A stretch of DNA of 64,000 bases from Candidatus Brevefilum sp. GTDB taxonomy: Bacteria; Chloroflexota; Anaerolineae; Anaerolineales; Anaerolineaceae. The position numbers were made by a program, and so were the translations under genes. Each line of letters begins with the position of its first letter. Position 1 is the first letter of the stretch. Positions 61,532 to 64,000 of this stretch are shown here, one piece after another. A model generated the notes under the pieces. The model was not told where the DNA came from. It worked only from the letters and a program-made list of their open reading frames with translations, and searched no databases. The stretch spans positions 138,308 to 202,307 of the forward strand of contig JARGGB010000001.1 in the NCBI GenBank assembly GCA_029210815.1, read 5' to 3'.

Positions 61532-63235
61532 CTATTCAGCACTATCAGTTGCTTCTATGTTATTTTCGCCATTCGTATTCACGCCAGACAGAATGTACCA
61601 CTCATGAACGTTGTTGAAACGGTCACTGGGTTCAAACAGCGGACCCAGCTTGATCCCATTAATATCTTCCGTGACTGCGTACGTATAAACAGGATAAAAT
61701 AGCGGCAAGGAAGGCAGTTCTCGCATGAACAAAACCTGGAAATTTCGATATAAACGTTCTCGTTCGCCAATATCAGACGTCATACGAGCCTGCTCTAAAA
61801 ATTCACTTGCTGAACGGTTATCCCATTCCGCGTAATTTTGGCCCGACTGAACCTGTGCCTGCCCCCAAAATGGATAGGGGTCCGGGTCGGGTGATCGAGT
61901 GAAATTGATGTCCACCAGGGCAGTTTCATAATTCCGCAATGAAAGATCCTCTAATACATTCTCATACGGTTTAGATTCCAAAGTAACATTTACACCCAGT
62001 TTTTCCCAATCAGCCTGGATTTGCTCTGCAATCTGCGTGTGTTCTGCCGTATCAGGATGCAGTAAAGTCAAAGAGATTTCAAGATCCGTTTCACTTCGAT
62101 ATACTTCAGCCTCTTCGTCAAAGGTCACACCTGTTGATTCAAACAAGCGTTTTGCTTCGACAAAATTAAAAGGCACTTTTTCCAGGTCATTATAATGTGC
62201 CCAGGTTCCTGGCAGAATTGGCCCATTCGCCTGAACGGCTTGTCCATTGAATACTTGCTCAATAATCGCATCCCGATTGATTGCCGCCAGCAAAGCTCGC
62301 CTGAAATCTGGGTTCTGAAGAAAGCCTACTTCAGGATTGTTGAGATTCAGGTAAGTCATCGTTAAAAGTGGTTCTCGGGTTGTGTAGACCGATAAATCAG
62401 GTTCAGACAGGATATCCGATAGAATGGATGAATGGACTTTTCCTATGCCCTCCACCTCACCTTCCCGGAATGCAGCTAAAGCGTCCTGTGAACTCGGATA
62501 ATAGCGGAAAATGAATTCATCCAAATAAGGACGTTCTTGAAAATACGCATCAAATGCTTCAAGAACGACACCAGCAATTTTTTCATTTTCAACAATCAGA
62601 CGCTGAAAACGAAAAGGTCCTGTCCCGACTGGCGCAAGATTATAGGGGTGATCCACCAAGTCATCCATCCCAAGGCCGCCCAAGATGTGCTCTGGGAGGA
62701 TGCCAAAACTCAAATAATCTAAGAATGGGGCAAAGGGTTCCGGCAATAAAAATTGCAGCTGGACATCAGAAAGTGCAACAACCTCAACCTCAGCCCAAAA
62801 ATTTCGCAAATCCACGGGAATTAAATTATGCTGGCTTTGGAGCAGCCCGGTCGTATACAATACATCCTGACTGTTAAAAGGTTCACCATCATGCCAGTAC
62901 ACATCCGTTCGCAGGCTAAAATTGTAAACCGTGCCGTCTCTTGAAACGCCCCAGGATTCAGCTAAATCACTTTGTGGAATACCTCTTGAGTCAAATTTCA
63001 CCAGGTTGTTAAAAATTAGCTGATCAACAGCTCGATCCGGTTCATTATACAAATCCAAAAAGGGATTTAACCGCATAAACTCACCAATCAATGCTTCAGT
63101 ATAAACACCGCCTGAAATTGGTGATGGGGTTGATTGGATTTCTTCCCCATCATCCATTTGCTGAATAATGAGCAATATTCCCACAATCAAACCGGTTACA
63201 AGAACGATCAGTAGTTGCCAACGATATTTTTTCAT
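61532..63235 (-). CDS. ABC-type peptide-family (family 5) solute-binding protein, membrane anchored
   Basis: A 567-residue extracytoplasmic binding protein. The N-terminus has one helix (about 7-25) with no Cys after it, so it is a signal anchor and not a lipoprotein. The SBP_bac_5 domain has LAESWGVSRDGTVYNFSLRT and VYWHDGEPFNSQDVLYT near residue 110, LVDHPYNLAPVGTGPFRF near 190, NPDFRRALLAAINRDAII near 312 and the C-terminal YRNFQVLFMRELPSLPLFYP. Family members bind peptides, nickel, heme or sugars. No permease or ATPase gene is adjacent. Confidence 0.9.
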   Translation of the reverse strand: MKKYRWQLLIVLVTGLIVGILLIIQQMDDGEEIQSTPSPISGGVYTEALIGEFMRLNPFLDLYNEPDRAVDQLIFNNLVKFDSRGIPQSDLAESWGVSRDGTVYNFSLRTDVYWHDGEPFNSQDVLYTTGLLQSQHNLIPVDLRNFWAEVEVVALSDVQLQFLLPEPFAPFLDYLSFGILPEHILGGLGMDDLVDHPYNLAPVGTGPFRFQRLIVENEKIAGVVLEAFDAYFQERPYLDEFIFRYYPSSQDALAAFREGEVEGIGKVHSSILSDILSEPDLSVYTTREPLLTMTYLNLNNPEVGFLQNPDFRRALLAAINRDAIIEQVFNGQAVQANGPILPGTWAHYNDLEKVPFNFVEAKRLFESTGVTFDEEAEVYRSETDLEISLTLLHPDTAEHTQIAEQIQADWEKLGVNVTLESKPYENVLEDLSLRNYETALVDINFTRSPDPDPYPFWGQAQVQSGQNYAEWDNRSASEFLEQARMTSDIGERERLYRNFQVLFMRELPSLPLFYPVYTYAVTEDINGIKLGPLFEPSDRFNNVHEWYILSGVNTNGENNIEATDSAE

Positions 63236-63251
63236 ATGTTTAAGATAAAAG

Positions 63252-63276
63252 GGGCAACCCTTTTGGCGAGTTGCCC
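63252..63276 (-). terminator. Probable terminator after secG
   Basis: On the minus strand GGGCAAC and GTTGCCC form a 7-bp stem with an 11-nt loop, followed by CTTTTATCTT. The T-tract is imperfect, so termination may be partial and some reading into the binding-protein gene is possible. Confidence 0.55.
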
Positions 63277-63326
63277 GATAGTTTTAAGTGAGATTTTTTC
63301 GCCAGGATGCTCCGAAATTTTTCGGA

Positions 63327-63554
63327 TTATGCACCAAACATGACTGTTAATATGGTTAACAAGAAAAATAATACACTCAATCCAATTGTCACCCAAAACA
63401 AAACTTTCTCAACGCCTCGGCGCTGCGTATAAACGCCGCCCGTGTCGCCGCCGCCTGTTAATCCTCCCAATCCCACACCCTTACTTTGAAGGATAATGCT
63501 CGCTATTAAAGCGATTGACGTTATAATTAATGCAACACCAAAATAATTTGCCAC
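63327..63554 (-). CDS. secG: Protein translocase subunit SecG
   Basis: A 75-residue subunit of the SecYEG channel. It has two helices (about 6-24 and 53-72) joined by the family loop LQSKGVGLGGLTGGGDTGGV and RRGVEKVLFW. The start is GTG 63554 with AGGAGG upstream; the longer frame from 63590 is not supported. Confidence 0.93.
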   Translation of the reverse strand: MANYFGVALIITSIALIASIILQSKGVGLGGLTGGGDTGGVYTQRRGVEKVLFWVTIGLSVLFFLLTILTVMFGA

Positions 63555-63613
63555 TCGTGCCTCCTTTTTAACAGAGATGATTATACCCACAACCTGAAAA
63601 TTACGTCAACCCA

Positions 63614-64000
63614 ATGAATGAATCAAAATTTGCTTTACACATACATACCACCTACTCTGACGGCCGCGCGACCCATAATGAACTCATCGAAATCGCGCGA
63701 AAAACTGGGCTTGATGGCATCATTACCACTGACCACAATATTTGGGTAGAAGGGCTTGATGGCTATCATGGTGATGTCAAACACAAAGTAATGCTGCTTG
63801 TTGGCGAAGAAGTCCATGATAGAGACCTTGAACCACCCGGCAACCACATGCTGATCTTAGGGCAAAATAAAGAACTTTCTCCTTTTGCCAGCAATCCCCA
63901 GAGGTTGATTGACCAGGTTAATAATGGCAAAGGACTTACTTTCCTTGCACATCCAGTTGAAGATCCCCTGGAGCGGTTCAGTGAAAAAGAATTTTCCTGG
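63614..64000 (+). CDS. PHP-domain metal-dependent phosphoesterase, N-terminal part (truncated by window end)
   Basis: An open frame of 129 codons runs from ATG 63614 off the window. It begins SKFALHIHTTYSDGRATHNE, the first PHP motif (H-x-H-x2-Y-S-D-G), then GLDGIITTDHN, LLVGEEVHDRDLEP with the Glu ligand, and LTFLAHPVEDPLE with the later His. PHP proteins include small-molecule phosphatases such as 3',5'-nucleoside bisphosphate phosphatase and polymerase exonuclease domains. It is divergent from secG. Function beyond the family is open because the C-terminus is missing. Confidence 0.85.
   Translation, partial: MNESKFALHIHTTYSDGRATHNELIEIARKTGLDGIITTDHNIWVEGLDGYHGDVKHKVMLLVGEEVHDRDLEPPGNHMLILGQNKELSPFASNPQRLIDQVNNGKGLTFLAHPVEDPLERFSEKEFSW

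Noticed and set aside
60973-61560. Cobalamin riboswitch before the adenosyltransferase gene.
   Set aside because: Only 10 bp separate it from the preceding gene and no B12-box-like sequence is seen.
1-64000. CRISPR arrays, prophage, insertion sequences or toxin-antitoxin pairs.
   Set aside because: I saw no evenly spaced direct repeats, transposase, recombinase or phage structural genes, and no small gene pairs of that type.

Overview
The window looks like a chromosomal segment of a monoderm-type, probably anaerobic bacterium, most likely a member of the Chloroflexota (Anaerolineae-like). This is an inference from gene content: an alternate (N-type) F-ATPase, TIGR01906 and DUF2085 membrane proteins, multi-GAF SpoIIE phosphatases, paired MoxR/DUF58 loci, moderate A+T content and no outer-membrane or LPS genes. 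It is nearly all coding. I see one tRNA gene, no rRNA, no CRISPR array, no transposase and no phage genes.

Layout. 1-4980: the 3' end of an N-type ATPase operon (b/delta fusion, alpha, a PII-like cyclic-di-AMP receptor, gamma), followed by a ribulokinase homologue that has lost its catalytic motifs. 5070-6280: a free-standing sugar-ABC ATPase with its own promoter and terminator. 6300-12950: membrane proteins, a membrane spermidine-synthase-like enzyme, a methyltransferase, tRNA-Gln(CUG), a Lon-like protease and a UspA protein. 12970-18730: the cell-shape operon mreB-mreC-mreD-mrdA-rodA (minus strand), with a perfect palindrome at the predicted 5' end of its transcript. 18926-21222: a MoxR/DUF58 pair. 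21223-21788 and 30670-31051: the two largest gaps, carrying inverted copies of one dispersed repeat of about 214 bp. 21789-30669: a zinc-ribbon protein, then a minus-strand run of yggT, yggS, pgeF, a thioredoxin-fold/DUF2085 fusion, tlpA, ccdA, an L,D-transpeptidase, hutH, a polyprenol/phytol kinase-like gene and smpB.

31050-35550: patatin, esterase, SH3 protein, zinc-ribbon protein and zwf. 35657-43024: a five-gene moxR-DUF58-DUF4129-DUF58-transglutaminase operon. 43113-46928: DegV, Fe-dependent alcohol dehydrogenase with an LsrG-like partner, RluA-type pseudouridine synthase and RadC. 47030-53363: a partner-switching stress module (STAS antagonist, anti-sigma kinase, 1288-residue GAF/SpoIIE phosphatase), convergent with a ParB-like/USP fusion. 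53602-60212: PfkB kinase, parA-parB, amidohydrolase, double-HTH regulator, GNAT and DsbA-like protein. 60253-64000: DUF554, PduO-type adenosyltransferase, an orphan family-5 solute-binding protein, secG and a truncated PHP-domain gene.

The most interesting items are the c-di-AMP-receptor-like gene inside the ATPase operon, the catalytically dead ribulokinase behind it, the ParB-like/USP fusion next to the stress module, the dispersed hairpin-bearing repeat, the palindrome at the mreB transcript start, and a cysteine-free thioredoxin-fold domain fused to DUF2085.
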